A DNA stretch of 64,000 nt from Runella limosa DSM 17973 (GCF_000482465.1 NZ_KI519420.1:1-64000); one strand, 5' to 3'; counted from the first letter of the stretch, positions 50,860-60,936 are shown. Notes: a model not told the origin generated them from the sequence alone. Program-made: numbers and translations.

Positions 50860-52335
50860 ATGGTCATCTCCCCAAATAAGCCTTTTAAAATAATGCCTGT
50901 GCTTATATTCGTACTTGCATTGAGCATTTCTTATGGTTTTGCGAAAGAAGCCACCGAAGTCAAAAAGGGCAAAGTCATCATCAATGGACATGTACAATTG
51001 CCCAAAAGCTCTTCCAAGGTTATTTCCTTGATTTATTCACAATTGTCAGCTTCTCCAACCCGATTAAGCGCCATTCTTGATTCGACGGGATACTTTCAAT
51101 TTGAGTTTGAAATTCTACATCCGCATGATATTACGTTAAGGTATGAAAAAGGAACTGCACTGCTGTACGTCAGGCCGTTAGATAGCTTGCATGTTCAATT
51201 AAATTCGGAGAATTTTCAACAAAATCAATACCCAGATTTTGTTGTTTCAGGAAAAAATGCCCAAACATCGAAGGACATTCTGTGCTATCGTTTATTTAAC
51301 AAACTCAAGCGTTTTGAACCTGCTCCTGCTCACAAGACCACCGAAGAATACGTAGCAGGTATTGGACGCCGAATTGCTACCGAAGATTCCCTCCTTGCCC
51401 TTTTTAACCTAAAATTTCAACCGACAGCAGCATTCAAAGTTTGGGCAAAAAAGGATATTATCTACCGCAATGCCAATTACCTCGTTGATTTTGAATACCA
51501 TCATTCGATGCAAAAAACGACCTTTGAAGGCATACTTTATGACACCAATGTGTTTCCTGTCAGTGACACAGACGCCCTTGTTTCTTCTTGGTACCAGTAC
51601 CATCTGTGGCAGTATGCTACCAGTAAATATATCCAACGCGATTCGGTGATTCAGGGGCTTTTAAAAGAGCAAAAAAAGGGAGAAGCGTATCGTGCTGTTC
51701 TAAAAAAAATCACGGCAACAGAAAAACTTGGCATCGGCAGAGATATTGTTTGCTACCAAATTTTGTACATGCTTTCCGAAGAAGCAAATGACGTTTTTCG
51801 GGAGCTAATGAAAAATAGTAAGATGTACGTATCGACCAAAGAACTGACGTCGATTCTAAATGAAAAGATGACAAAGGACGATAATCACGCCAAGTATCAC
51901 ATCTCATTTTTTAAGTCAGATTCTAAAGAAGAAAAAGAAATTGTCGGCGATTTTATGAATGGCCTTATCTCAAAACACAAAGGGAAAATCATCTATCTCG
52001 ATTTTTGGGCTACTTGGTGTGGCCCCTGTAGAAGTGAAGTTCCGTACGCCATTGATTTGCACAATCAATACAAAAATCAGCCCATCGTGTTTGTAAACTT
52101 GTGTCTATTATCTGATCGAGAAGCGTGGAAAAACGCGATTGCAAAACAAAAAATAGCTGGAGAAAACTATTTCTTTGACAAAGATCAATCAGAATTACTA
52201 AAGAGCAGGCTGAAATTGGAGGGGTTTCCTACGTATATGATTATCAGCAAAGAAGGCCAAATTATTAATAGGCAAGCACCGCGTCCTTCCTCTGGAAATA
52301 CCATTAAAACAGTATTGACCAAGTTACTAGAATAG
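50860..52335 (+). CDS. TlpA-like thioredoxin-domain protein
   Basis: 491 residues; signal peptide through SYGFA. The Met at 50893 is an alternative start that gives a more usual signal length. Residues about 35-130 are a DUF4369-like beta domain (VIINGHVQLP), followed by a long helical middle. The C-terminal 130 residues are a thioredoxin fold: YLDFWATWCGPCRSEVPYA with the WCGPC active site at about residues 385-389 and cis-Pro in GFPTYMII. Acts as a periplasmic thiol reductase or related oxidoreductase; partner unknown. Confidence 0.88.
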   Translation: MVISPNKPFKIMPVLIFVLALSISYGFAKEATEVKKGKVIINGHVQLPKSSSKVISLIYSQLSASPTRLSAILDSTGYFQFEFEILHPHDITLRYEKGTALLYVRPLDSLHVQLNSENFQQNQYPDFVVSGKNAQTSKDILCYRLFNKLKRFEPAPAHKTTEEYVAGIGRRIATEDSLLALFNLKFQPTAAFKVWAKKDIIYRNANYLVDFEYHHSMQKTTFEGILYDTNVFPVSDTDALVSSWYQYHLWQYATSKYIQRDSVIQGLLKEQKKGEAYRAVLKKITATEKLGIGRDIVCYQILYMLSEEANDVFRELMKNSKMYVSTKELTSILNEKMTKDDNHAKYHISFFKSDSKEEKEIVGDFMNGLISKHKGKIIYLDFWATWCGPCRSEVPYAIDLHNQYKNQPIVFVNLCLLSDREAWKNAIAKQKIAGENYFFDKDQSELLKSRLKLEGFPTYMIISKEGQIINRQAPRPSSGNTIKTVLTKLLE

Positions 52336-52646
52336 ACCTTTCTGGATTCCGTGGGCCTTTTGTTATCTCTCTAAGGGCAATGGCGCTCCAATTGGGTTCA
52401 ACCACTCATAATCAAACATTTACCAATGGTAACATTCTGGACAAGTGTTTAATCCTAAGTTTTTTAAGGTATCCGCAGAAAAAGATGAGAAATCACATGG
52501 TCGTTAATAGATGAGTTTTGTGAAATCATCGACTAAAACAAACCGTTAGCAGATTGGAAGGATTGAGGGATTAAACTATGGGGGGCATTGTTGTTCTAAG
52601 AATCGTAAACCAATTAATTACGACATATTTTAAAACAACAGCAACC
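52336..52646. other. intergenic region, no gene seen
   Basis: 311 bp. I see no RNA gene or convincing terminator hairpin. An in-frame ATG at 52578 extends the following gene upstream, but that stretch lacks a signal peptide and is taken as leader. Confidence 0.4.
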
Positions 52647-53027
52647 ATGAAAAAGACCATCTTAGCCATCGCCACTTTCGCCATTTTGGGCATCGCCAAC
52701 GTAAACGCTCAACGCGATTATCGTCCAGCTCCAGCAGCTCCTCAGGCAGCCAATCCTCGTGTTGATAACGCCTTAGAAGAATTGAATATCAACAGGCTTG
52801 ATAACGTGGTGAAACTATCACGTAAGCAAGAAAATGAAATCAAACGCATCGAAGACCGTTATGACCGTTTGTTCAGAAATCGTCGGTTGAGCCAGTTTGA
52901 GTACCAACGTTTGCAACGCGAAAAGCAGCAAGACATTTGGTCGGTGTTGACCCCTGCCCAACGCGACCGCTGGACGGCCTACCACCACTCACAGCGTTTT
53001 GACAACCGTCCTTACCGTAGAGGATAG
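52647..53027 (+). CDS. small exported basic protein
   Basis: 126 residues from MKKTILAIATFAIL, which starts a good signal peptide ending NVNAQ. The mature protein is highly charged and helical: KLSRKQENEIKRIEDRYDRLF, FEYQRLQREKQQDIW, then LTPAQRDRWTAYH, similar to the LTPxQ motif of Spy/CpxP-like periplasmic chaperones (tentative). A strong terminator follows. Confidence 0.7.
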   Translation: MKKTILAIATFAILGIANVNAQRDYRPAPAAPQAANPRVDNALEELNINRLDNVVKLSRKQENEIKRIEDRYDRLFRNRRLSQFEYQRLQREKQQDIWSVLTPAQRDRWTAYHHSQRFDNRPYRRG

Positions 53028-53050
53028 TCGGTCTTGAAAAAACGATGAAG

Positions 53051-53098
53051 TTATAAACACAAAAGCCACCCCGTACGAGGTGGCTTTTGTGTTTATAA
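53051..53098. terminator. bidirectional terminator
   Basis: A perfect 20-bp stem: TTATAAACACAAAAGCCACC and its reverse complement around the loop CCGTACGA. It lies between the convergent small exported protein and the LolA-like gene; the inner TTTTGTGTTTATAA is T-rich on both strands. Confidence 0.88.
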
Positions 53099-53140
53099 AG
53101 CGATTAACTGATAACAATTAACGGCCAATGCGCTTGCTAG

Positions 53141-53854
53141 TTATTTTGCAGGCTTCTTAAAAATAGACTCATCCACGGGAGGATTAATCGTTACTTTCGT
53201 TGTGATGAAGGTCAAAGCACCCATTTGGCTCGTCATTTCCATCGTATTGGCAAACTTAATGCCGTCCACTGCTTTGTAATCAGAGAAAGCAATTTCGCTG
53301 TCTTGACCACCTGCCGATACTTTGATTTTGACAATCATGTACGAGTTAGCATCGATGTATTCATCCACAATTTGGCCATCTTTGGTGGTAAGTTTAAGGT
53401 GATAAGCATCTTTTTTATCCACTTTCTCTGAGCCAATCAATTCTACTTTATTGCCTTTTTCTTTGTAATTCACCAATCCACCAAACGGATCTAGCTGACC
53501 GCCTTGTTGTTTTACCATTTCGGCAGGCATGTCTTCGGGCTCGCCTGTTCCGCCCATCATCGTCGGACGAATCATCCAACCCGAGGTAGCATCAAATACC
53601 TGAACCATGGTGTTTCCCATGACGGTAGATTCCGAACGGGCTGCTTTGCCCACCACCAAAATAGTTTTGTTGGGAATTTCCATCCCTTGTACGGCAAGTG
53701 AGCGCTCAATAACGAGGCTGTTGACGCTCTTTAATTTATCGGCGCCACCCAAAGCAGCAACGTGTTTATCGACAATTTCATCTACATTTTGGGCATAAGC
53801 ACCTACTGATACAAAGGCAACGAAGGCTGCGACAAGGAATTTGTTAGTTTTCAT
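53141..53854 (-). CDS. exported LolA-like/outer-membrane lipoprotein-sorting-type protein
   Basis: 237 residues. Signal peptide ending GAYAQ, then VDEIVDKHVAALGGADKLKSVNSLVIE, the start of the LolA/LppX-like family common in Bacteroidota. Beta-rich: FDATSGWMIRP, YKEKGNKVELIGSEKV, GQIVDEYIDANSYMIVKIKV. Probably a periplasmic hydrophobic-ligand carrier. It lies 48 bp downstream of the receptor gene and is likely cotranscribed. Confidence 0.78.
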   Translation of the reverse strand: MKTNKFLVAAFVAFVSVGAYAQNVDEIVDKHVAALGGADKLKSVNSLVIERSLAVQGMEIPNKTILVVGKAARSESTVMGNTMVQVFDATSGWMIRPTMMGGTGEPEDMPAEMVKQQGGQLDPFGGLVNYKEKGNKVELIGSEKVDKKDAYHLKLTTKDGQIVDEYIDANSYMIVKIKVSAGGQDSEIAFSDYKAVDGIKFANTMEMTSQMGALTFITTKVTINPPVDESIFKKPAK

Positions 53855-53902
53855 TTTAGTTATGGTTGTTTGTGTATAGACGAAAGTTTTGTTAAAAAGT
53901 GA

Positions 53903-56467
53903 CTATCGGTTGCGTTGTTGGGTTCCTCCAGGAGCAGCTCCGCCCGTTTGTCCACCATCCGACTTCACGTCGTCATTGTTGACCGAGCGTGCTTTTTTCT
54001 TCGGAGCGTCGGTGGTCATTTTTCCGAGTTTGTACGTGAAGGTCAAACGTACCCCACGGTTGTAAAGATACACGTTGCTCACTTGATTAAACACAGGTGA
54101 TTTGAGCTCCGAGTGAATATTGAAGCGGTTGCTGAAGAAGTTTTCCCCCGCTAACCCAAGGCTTCCTTTTTTGTTCTTGAAATCTTTCTTAACCCCAAAC
54201 GTATAGAACGCGAACCCACCTTGGTAGCCTTGAAGCTGCACTTGGCGGCCTTGCATAAATCCAAAAGCTTGTACACCCCAACCATTTTTGAATTGAGCTT
54301 GTGAAAACAAACCACCACTTACGTTGATGCCATCGTTGGTGAAGTCTTGGGTAACTCCATTCAAACCAAGGGCTTGTCCTGTCATTTTGGTGTAAAAAAT
54401 GTTGGAGAACAATCCTATGTTAAACTTCGAGGTAAAAGCAATGTTGGCAAATAGGTTGGTTCCATACGCTTGCTGACGACCGATGTTCTCGAAAGTGGTG
54501 ATGATAGCACCCGACAAGGTATCGGAAGGACGACGTACTTGCGTGATGGCGTTGTCGGTATAACGTCCAAAAAACGACGCATTGATGAACACTTTCTTGA
54601 TGGTTTTACTCAATCCTAACTCAATATTATCGGTCAACTCTGGGCGTAGTTCGGGATTTCCAACGCTGATGTTTTGGGGGTTAGCAGAGTTGAAGTTAGG
54701 GTTCAATTGTTGCAAACCTGGGCGTTGGATACGACGGTTGTAACCTAATTTTAGGGTAGTTCCTTTGATGGTTTTTGAGGCGTTCAAACTAGGGACTAAT
54801 ATGCCATAATCTGCGACCCCAATCGGCCCACCCTCGCGAGTAGAGGCGTCGATAAACGTATGCTCATAACGCAAACCTCCTTTGAAAGTGTAGCGCTTTT
54901 TGGTGGTATAAGTATAAGATGTATATCCTGCGGCAATGTTTTGGTGGTAAAGCAACTCACCCGCAGGCTGACCTGTTTGGGTCGTAAAATCTCCAGTTGA
55001 GCCAGCGGCCAAAAAGCGGTAATCGCTGTTTACTTGACGGAAGATGCCTTTTCCCCCAAATTCAATCATTTGGTTTTTCTTGATGGGCGTTTGGTAATCC
55101 GTTTGGAGGGTAAACTCTTGGTTCAAGTTTGAGTTTAAGTTGCGCTGACGGCTCAACAAATTGCCTTCTCCACCCAAAATGTTAGCGTCGAAGTTGTTGG
55201 TCAAATCGTTGCGGCTATACAGCGTCGATACGCTCCATTCTTGCTGTGGTTTTTTATACGTATGAAGGTAATCCAAGTTGACATCGACCGTTCCCGACAA
55301 GTTTTTAACATCCACGTCGCGGCGAGAACCTGTGCCTGCTACGCCATTGTTGTAAAGTTCAGTAATCAAATCTTGTTGGCTTTTCATGTTACGAGCGCCG
55401 TAACGAACCCCCGCCGTTAGGCTTTGGTTTTTGGCCAAATCGTAGTCAAATCCTAAGTTGTATTGGCCAAACAAAAACTCGCTGTATCCATCTCCTTTTT
55501 GGCGAATGAGCGTTGAAACTCCGTTTGAAATGCTCGTTTGGTCCATGCTGGTTTTGGTGATGGTGTTGTAGTTGGCACGGCCAAAACCTCCCAACGTAAG
55601 TCCAGCTTTTCCTTTGCGGTAGTTGCCATTGAGTGACAGCGACGAACCACGGTTACCGACACCCGCATCCACATTGAGGTTTAAACCTTGCAAGCTGTTC
55701 TTTTTGGTAATAATATTGATAATTCCGCCCGAACCTTCCGCGTCGTATTTGGCCGATGGGCTGGTGATGACCTCTACGGTCTTAATTTGGTCGGCAGGAA
55801 TTTGCTTCAACGCGTCCGAAATGCTGCTGGCGATGATGGTACTTGGCTTGTTGTTAATCAAGACGCGAATATTTGAACTACCACGAAGTGATACGTTTCC
55901 GTCTAAATCGACCGTTAACAAAGGTACTTTACGCAACACGTCGGTGGCGTCACCGCCTTTGGCTGCGATGTCTTTATCGGCGTTATAGACCAAGCGGTCC
56001 ACTTTCTCTTCGATGATGGCGGCCTGTCCTGTTACAACTACCTCGCTGAGTGTCTGCACACTAGGCGAAAGTTTGATAACGCCCAAGTCAAGGTCTTGTC
56101 CTTTGGCCAAAGTGATGTTGTCGATGGTTTTGTTTTTAAAACCAAGGAAAGAAATCAAAATTTGATAATTTCCATCGGCCAATTTATTAAGGACAAATTT
56201 CCCTTTTTCGTCGGCAATGGTACCGTCAACGGCCTTACCAGTCGTTTTGTTGTAGAGGGCAATGCTCGCAAATTCAACGGCTTTGGTCACTGAAGAATCA
56301 ACAACGAAGCCTGTGATTTTGGCGCTGCCTTTAGGTGTTTGGTCACCTGCTGTGCCAGGGAGTGCTTTGACAGGAGCAGCTCCACCCATTGGAAATTGGG
56401 CGTGTACTGAACCCGAAAAAGCAGAAATACAAAGTGTAATGGCGAGAAGTAAAGATATTTGTTTCAT
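53903..56467 (-). CDS. TonB-dependent-receptor-like outer-membrane beta-barrel protein
   Basis: 854 residues. Signal peptide (FSGSVHAQ), carboxypeptidase-regulatory-like beta-sandwich about 48-125 (ITGFVVDSSVTKAVEFASI), plug domain about 130-245 (DATDVLRKVPLLTVDLDGNVSLRG, IRVLINNKPS), then an OMP_b-brl_3-type barrel to the end. A final low-complexity tail is Gly/Gln-rich and ends in Gln-Arg-Asn-Arg, with no aromatic final residue. Ligand unknown. It leads the LolA-like gene. Confidence 0.9.
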   Translation of the reverse strand: MKQISLLLAITLCISAFSGSVHAQFPMGGAAPVKALPGTAGDQTPKGSAKITGFVVDSSVTKAVEFASIALYNKTTGKAVDGTIADEKGKFVLNKLADGNYQILISFLGFKNKTIDNITLAKGQDLDLGVIKLSPSVQTLSEVVVTGQAAIIEEKVDRLVYNADKDIAAKGGDATDVLRKVPLLTVDLDGNVSLRGSSNIRVLINNKPSTIIASSISDALKQIPADQIKTVEVITSPSAKYDAEGSGGIINIITKKNSLQGLNLNVDAGVGNRGSSLSLNGNYRKGKAGLTLGGFGRANYNTITKTSMDQTSISNGVSTLIRQKGDGYSEFLFGQYNLGFDYDLAKNQSLTAGVRYGARNMKSQQDLITELYNNGVAGTGSRRDVDVKNLSGTVDVNLDYLHTYKKPQQEWSVSTLYSRNDLTNNFDANILGGEGNLLSRQRNLNSNLNQEFTLQTDYQTPIKKNQMIEFGGKGIFRQVNSDYRFLAAGSTGDFTTQTGQPAGELLYHQNIAAGYTSYTYTTKKRYTFKGGLRYEHTFIDASTREGGPIGVADYGILVPSLNASKTIKGTTLKLGYNRRIQRPGLQQLNPNFNSANPQNISVGNPELRPELTDNIELGLSKTIKKVFINASFFGRYTDNAITQVRRPSDTLSGAIITTFENIGRQQAYGTNLFANIAFTSKFNIGLFSNIFYTKMTGQALGLNGVTQDFTNDGINVSGGLFSQAQFKNGWGVQAFGFMQGRQVQLQGYQGGFAFYTFGVKKDFKNKKGSLGLAGENFFSNRFNIHSELKSPVFNQVSNVYLYNRGVRLTFTYKLGKMTTDAPKKKARSVNNDDVKSDGGQTGGAAPGGTQQRNR

Positions 56468-56736
56468 GGCCGTTTGGTTTTAACGTTACAAAGTTGGAAC
56501 ACAAAAAGGCATCTGGGAAACAAAAAAGGATAAAGCCTGAAATCGAAAGGATAAAATGCCGTTATGGACTGATGAAAAGTTTTTTGGGGCGGATAAACAC
56601 GCAGGAAAATGGATGAATGGGGCTAGTATTTAGTTTTGTAAATTATTATTTAGTATTTGTTAACTATCTTTGATTTTTTAGACGCAGTTTTTGGAACCAT
56701 ATAAGAATTATAAGCTCATATAGGGCAACCATTTCC

Positions 56737-57633
56737 ATGAAAAGAAGAAATTTTGTCAAGAACTTCCCTTTAGCCATGACCGCCGCTACGGGGGTTAATT
56801 CGTCGATTAATCCTTCTACGGCGTCCGCGCTTAAACCTGCCCTAACGATTGCTCACATTACCGACGTTCATATTCGCCCCGAAAATGGCATTCCTGCGCG
56901 GTTTAGAAAATGTTTGGAGGAGGTGAAAAGGAAAAAAGTGGACTTCTTTCTCAATACGGGCGATTCAATACATGCCGCTGACTACAAGGATATTACCCGT
57001 GAGCGGGTGCTGGAACAATGGGCTGCTTGGGACAAATGTAAGTCGAGTTTTGATGGCTATGAACTTTACACCTGTATCGGAAATCATGACCCTTGGTGGG
57101 CTGCTCCTTCCAAAGAAGATGAAATGTATGGCATCAACTATGTCGTAAAAAGAGCTGGGATGCCACACCGCTATTATAGTTTCAGCAAAAAGAATTGGCA
57201 CTTTATGGTGTTGGATGGCAATAACCCAGGCATTTCGCTGGACGACGAGCAGATGGTTTGGCTGCGAAAAGAACTATCAGCCGTTCCCAAAGGTCATTTT
57301 GTTTTGCTCATGTCGCATTATCCCATCCTCACCGTCACGGCCTCGTGGGAAGGCGGACAGCATAAAGATCATAAAGAACTCAAAGCGTTATTTTATGAGC
57401 ATAAAGACAAAGTACGCGTGTGCTTGAGTGGCCACCAGCATTTGCTTGACGCTGCCGTGTACAACAACGTTCATTATTACTGCAACGGCGCGATGAGCGG
57501 TTTTTGGTGGGATAAAGGCGATGCAAAATCAGCTCAACCAGGCTATTACCAAGAAACGCCACCAGGCTACGCGATTTTGAAATTATACGAAGATGGCAGC
57601 GTAGAAAACACCTATTATGAGCATCATTTTTAA
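56737..57633 (+). CDS. exported metallophosphoesterase
   Basis: 298 residues. N-terminus MKRRNFVKNF is a twin-arginine-type signal (RRNFVK). The calcineurin-like phosphoesterase motifs appear in order: ITDVHIRPE (D-x-H), TGDSIHAAD (G-D), GNHDPWW (GNHD), SHYPIL (H), SGHQHLL (GHxH). A di-metal phosphoesterase folded before Tat export. Substrate unknown. It has its own 270-bp upstream region. Confidence 0.88.
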   Translation: MKRRNFVKNFPLAMTAATGVNSSINPSTASALKPALTIAHITDVHIRPENGIPARFRKCLEEVKRKKVDFFLNTGDSIHAADYKDITRERVLEQWAAWDKCKSSFDGYELYTCIGNHDPWWAAPSKEDEMYGINYVVKRAGMPHRYYSFSKKNWHFMVLDGNNPGISLDDEQMVWLRKELSAVPKGHFVLLMSHYPILTVTASWEGGQHKDHKELKALFYEHKDKVRVCLSGHQHLLDAAVYNNVHYYCNGAMSGFWWDKGDAKSAQPGYYQETPPGYAILKLYEDGSVENTYYEHHF

Positions 57634-57649
57634 GTACTACATAAAAAAG

Positions 57650-57832
57650 GAGGCTGTCTCAAAAGTAGCAGGTTACAAAATATTCTTTGGGTTCAACCTC
57701 ATCCCAACCCTTCTCCTTTCTGGAGAAGGGCTCTAAAAGTCCCCCTCTACTGAAAGGAGAGGGGGATTTAGGGGGTGAGGTTGAACAGAGGCCGAAGATA
57801 ATTTGGTGATACTAGACTTTTGAGACGGCCTC
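57650..57832. mobile_element. MITE-like composite inverted-repeat element
   Basis: The ends GAGGCTGTCTCAAAAGT (57650-57666) and ACTTTTGAGACGGCCTC (57816-57832) are inverted repeats with one mismatch and resemble IS termini. Inside are GTTCAACCTCA and its complement (57691-57701, 57776-57786) and two C/G-rich hairpins (CCTTCTCC...GGAGAAGG; CCCCCTCT...AGAGGGGG). No coding capacity. No clear target duplication was seen. Confidence 0.6.
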
Positions 57833-57861
57833 TTGGGATGAGGTTACTTACGTCACGTTCC

Positions 57862-59979
57862 TTAATTTGCTTCTCTCAGCAATCCACGACGGCGAAGGAG
57901 CGGTTTGATATCAGGTTCGGCTCCACGGAAATTACGGTAGAGCTTCATCGGTTCGTCGGTTCCGCCGCGTTCTAGGACGTTTTTGCGGAACGATTGAGCT
58001 GATTTTTGATCAAATAAGCCTTTTTGTTTAAACACTTCAAAGGCATCGGCATCCAACACCGCCGACCAAATGTAGCTGTAATAACCCGCAGAATATCCGC
58101 CCGCAAAAATGTGCTGGAAGTAAGTAGTGCGGTAACGAGGAGGAATTTGCGAAATCAATCCAATTTTATCCATGGCCGCTTTTTCAAACGCCAATACGTC
58201 GGTAGGAGCTTGGTCAGCTTTGAGGGTATGATAGCTCATGTCCAACAACGATGCCGCCAAGTATTCGCTCGTGGCAAACCCTTGGTTGAACAAGCTGCTT
58301 TTTTCCATTTTGTCGATAAGTACATCAGGAATGACGGCACCTGTTTTGTAGTGTTTGGCGTATAACTTCAACATTTCAGGCTCAGTCGCCCAGTTTTCCA
58401 TGATTTGAGAAGGCAATTCTACAAAATCGCGAGGAACGGAAGTACCTGACAAACTACCGTACGTCACGTTGGAAAGCAATCCGTGAAGTGCGTGTCCAAA
58501 TTCGTGAAAAAACGTACGCGTTTCGTCCAAACTCAACAAAGCAGGAGCATCTCCCGCAGGACGAGAAAAATTACAAACGATAGAAACCACGGGGGCAGAG
58601 CGTTTGCTGTTTTCAGTTTCTTGCTTGCGGTAGCTGGTCATCCAAGCGCCACCGCGTTTGCTAGCTCGTGGGTGAAAATCCATGTAAATCACCCCAACGT
58701 GTTGTCCATTGGCTTCTTTTACTTCAAAAGCTTCTGCTTCTTCGTGGTAAACAGGGATGTCAGTACGGCGTTCAAACGTTAGACCGTATAGTTTTTTGCA
58801 CAACGTAAAAATACCTTGACGCACACCTTCCAACGGAAAATACGGGCGAAGTTCTTCTTCGTCAAGGTCGTATTTCTGCTTGCGAAGCTTTTCGGCGTAG
58901 TAACGCCAGTCCCAGCTTTCCAATTTTTCGTTTTTACCTTCTTTGTCCATCAATGTCTGCAATTCTGAGGCTTCTTGCTGAGTGACTGGGACGGTAGCGG
59001 TCCAAAGTTGGTTTAAAAACTCACTTACTTTGGCGGGTGTTTTCGACATGCTTTCCTCTAGCACGTAAGCCGCATGGTTTTCATAACCCAACAGCGCTGC
59101 TTTTTCGGCCCGTAGTGCTACGATTTTAGACATAATGGCCTTGTTGTCGGAGGCATCGTTGTGGTTACAACGTTCCAAATACGCCTTGAAGATTTGTTCG
59201 CGAAGGGCGCGGTTGTCGGCGTACTGCAAAAACGGCATGATGCTCGGGTTTTGCAGCGTAAATACCCATTTTCCTTCGAGTTTACGCTTTTTGGCGTCTT
59301 CAACTGCCGCCGAGACCAGCGATGAAGGCAAACCACTCAAGTCCTCTTTTTTGTCAATAACCAGTTTATAACCATTGGTTTCGGACAAAATGTTTTGTCC
59401 AAACTTGAGGGTCAGCAACGACGATTCTTCGTTGATTTTACGCAGACGAGCTTGCTTGTCAGCGGGCAAGGCAGCCCCGCTTCGGACAAACCCTTTGTAG
59501 GTTTTTTCGAGCAAAGTGAGTTGTTCAGTGGTCAGTTTTAGCTGATTCCGTTGGTCATAAACGGCTTTAACGCGTTTGAACAGCTCGGCGTTGAGCTGAA
59601 TATCGTCGCGGTGCTTCGAGAGTTGGGGCGAAAGCGTTTGAGCGATTTTCTGGAGGGCGTCGCTGGTATTGGCGCTGTTGTAGTTGTAAAATACCGCACC
59701 CACTCGGTCGAGCAAATCCCCGCTATTTTCCAGCGCCAAAATGGTGTTGGAGAAGGTAGGAGCTGCTTTTTGATTGGTAATAGCGGCGATTTCGGCCGTT
59801 TGTTGTTTGATTCCTTCCACAAACGCAGGTTCAAAATGTTCGTTTTTGATGAGGTGGAAAGGAGGCACGCCAAAAGGCGTTTTGTAGGTGTCAAAAAACG
59901 GGTTTTGGGCCATGATGTTGGTGGCAAAACAAGTGCTAAACAGGCCAATGAGAATGGATTTGCCTAGGGATTTTTGCAT
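57862..59979 (-). CDS. M3-family metallopeptidase (oligopeptidase/Dcp-like)
   Basis: 705 residues. Signal peptide ending NIMAQ, so periplasmic rather than cytosolic, unlike most oligopeptidase A. Zinc site HEFGH at about residue 491 in FFHEFGHALHGLL; the third ligand region is FVELPSQIMENW. The substrate-loop tyrosines are in the AGGYSAGYYSYIWSA segment. Cleaves short peptides. It has no evident operon partner; about 230 bp separate it from the regulator gene. Confidence 0.92.
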   Translation of the reverse strand: MQKSLGKSILIGLFSTCFATNIMAQNPFFDTYKTPFGVPPFHLIKNEHFEPAFVEGIKQQTAEIAAITNQKAAPTFSNTILALENSGDLLDRVGAVFYNYNSANTSDALQKIAQTLSPQLSKHRDDIQLNAELFKRVKAVYDQRNQLKLTTEQLTLLEKTYKGFVRSGAALPADKQARLRKINEESSLLTLKFGQNILSETNGYKLVIDKKEDLSGLPSSLVSAAVEDAKKRKLEGKWVFTLQNPSIMPFLQYADNRALREQIFKAYLERCNHNDASDNKAIMSKIVALRAEKAALLGYENHAAYVLEESMSKTPAKVSEFLNQLWTATVPVTQQEASELQTLMDKEGKNEKLESWDWRYYAEKLRKQKYDLDEEELRPYFPLEGVRQGIFTLCKKLYGLTFERRTDIPVYHEEAEAFEVKEANGQHVGVIYMDFHPRASKRGGAWMTSYRKQETENSKRSAPVVSIVCNFSRPAGDAPALLSLDETRTFFHEFGHALHGLLSNVTYGSLSGTSVPRDFVELPSQIMENWATEPEMLKLYAKHYKTGAVIPDVLIDKMEKSSLFNQGFATSEYLAASLLDMSYHTLKADQAPTDVLAFEKAAMDKIGLISQIPPRYRTTYFQHIFAGGYSAGYYSYIWSAVLDADAFEVFKQKGLFDQKSAQSFRKNVLERGGTDEPMKLYRNFRGAEPDIKPLLRRRGLLREAN

Positions 59980-60210
59980 AGAAAAAGTGTTAATGAAGAT
60001 TTGGATAATAAAGGCAAAGGTAATCCCTTAGAAGCAAAAAATGGCATTAAAACACCGCCAATGTATCACAAAAGCGGTGTATGCACTACCATTCTATTTA
60101 TTTATAAACATCCAAAGGTACGTCTCAAGGCGGATGCTGGCAACAAAAACCAGTTAGAAGGGCAGTATTTATGGACAGAAACGCAAATTTTTCTCGTAAA
60201 CCCCGTCTTT

Positions 60211-60918
60211 TTACAAACCCATCAGTTCCTGAAAGGTATCTTTGTATAAATCTCCAACTGGAAGGGATATATTTCCAATCTGGACGGTATTGCGACTTAA
60301 TGAGTCGATTTTGGGAATGGCTACAACGAAAGAACGGTGAATGCGCAAAAATTTGGAAGGAGGAAGTTTGTCTTCGATAAGTTTCAGGCGATTGAGCGTA
60401 ACGACGGGGGCTAGGGGGGGCGTAAGGTGAATCTTAACGTAATCTTTGATGGACTCAAGGTAAAGAATTGAGTCAAAATCAATTCGCACCATTTTGTAGT
60501 CTGACTTCACAAACATGCAGCCGTGGCTGTTGTTTTCCGACGATTGTTCAACGTAGTTTTTGGCTTTGGTCGCGGCCCTTAAAAACTCTTCGTATCCAAA
60601 CGGTTTCATCAAATAATCGAGCGCATCGACTTTGTAACCTTCCACGGCAAATTGGTTATAAGCCGTCGTGAAGATGATTTTGGTTTGTCCCAAAGAAGAA
60701 GTTTGACTAATGATGCGGGCCAGTTCCATGCCGTTCAAGTTGGGCATTTGGATGTCTAAAAAAATAAGATGAACAGGCTGGTTATGAATGGCTTGCAGGG
60801 CTTCGACACCGTTTGCGTATTGACCAACAAGGTTTAAAAATGGCGTTTGCTGAACAAACGCGCTGATAAGCCCAAGGGCAAGCGGCTCGTCGTCGGCGGT
60901 GATGCAATTTAATTTCAT
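60211..60918 (-). CDS. LytTR-family response regulator
   Basis: 235 residues. Receiver domain with the acidic pair Asp9-Asp10, Asp55 in FLDIQMPNLNG, Thr in IFTTAY, Lys in YLMKPF. From about residue 140, LytTR domain: YLESIKDYVKIHL, FLRIHRSFVVAI, SLPVGDLYKDTF. Gene order is kinase then regulator, 18 bp apart, so they form a two-component system. Confidence 0.93.
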   Translation of the reverse strand: MKLNCITADDEPLALGLISAFVQQTPFLNLVGQYANGVEALQAIHNQPVHLIFLDIQMPNLNGMELARIISQTSSLGQTKIIFTTAYNQFAVEGYKVDALDYLMKPFGYEEFLRAATKAKNYVEQSSENNSHGCMFVKSDYKMVRIDFDSILYLESIKDYVKIHLTPPLAPVVTLNRLKLIEDKLPPSKFLRIHRSFVVAIPKIDSLSRNTVQIGNISLPVGDLYKDTFQELMGL

Positions 60919-60936
60919 GGCTGGAACGCGTAAGTA

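Noticed and set aside
60052-60080. Inverted repeat ACACCGC ... GCGGTGT between the M3 peptidase and the LytTR regulator
   Set aside because: Seven-base arms with a 15-nt loop and no T run; too weak to call a terminator or an operator.
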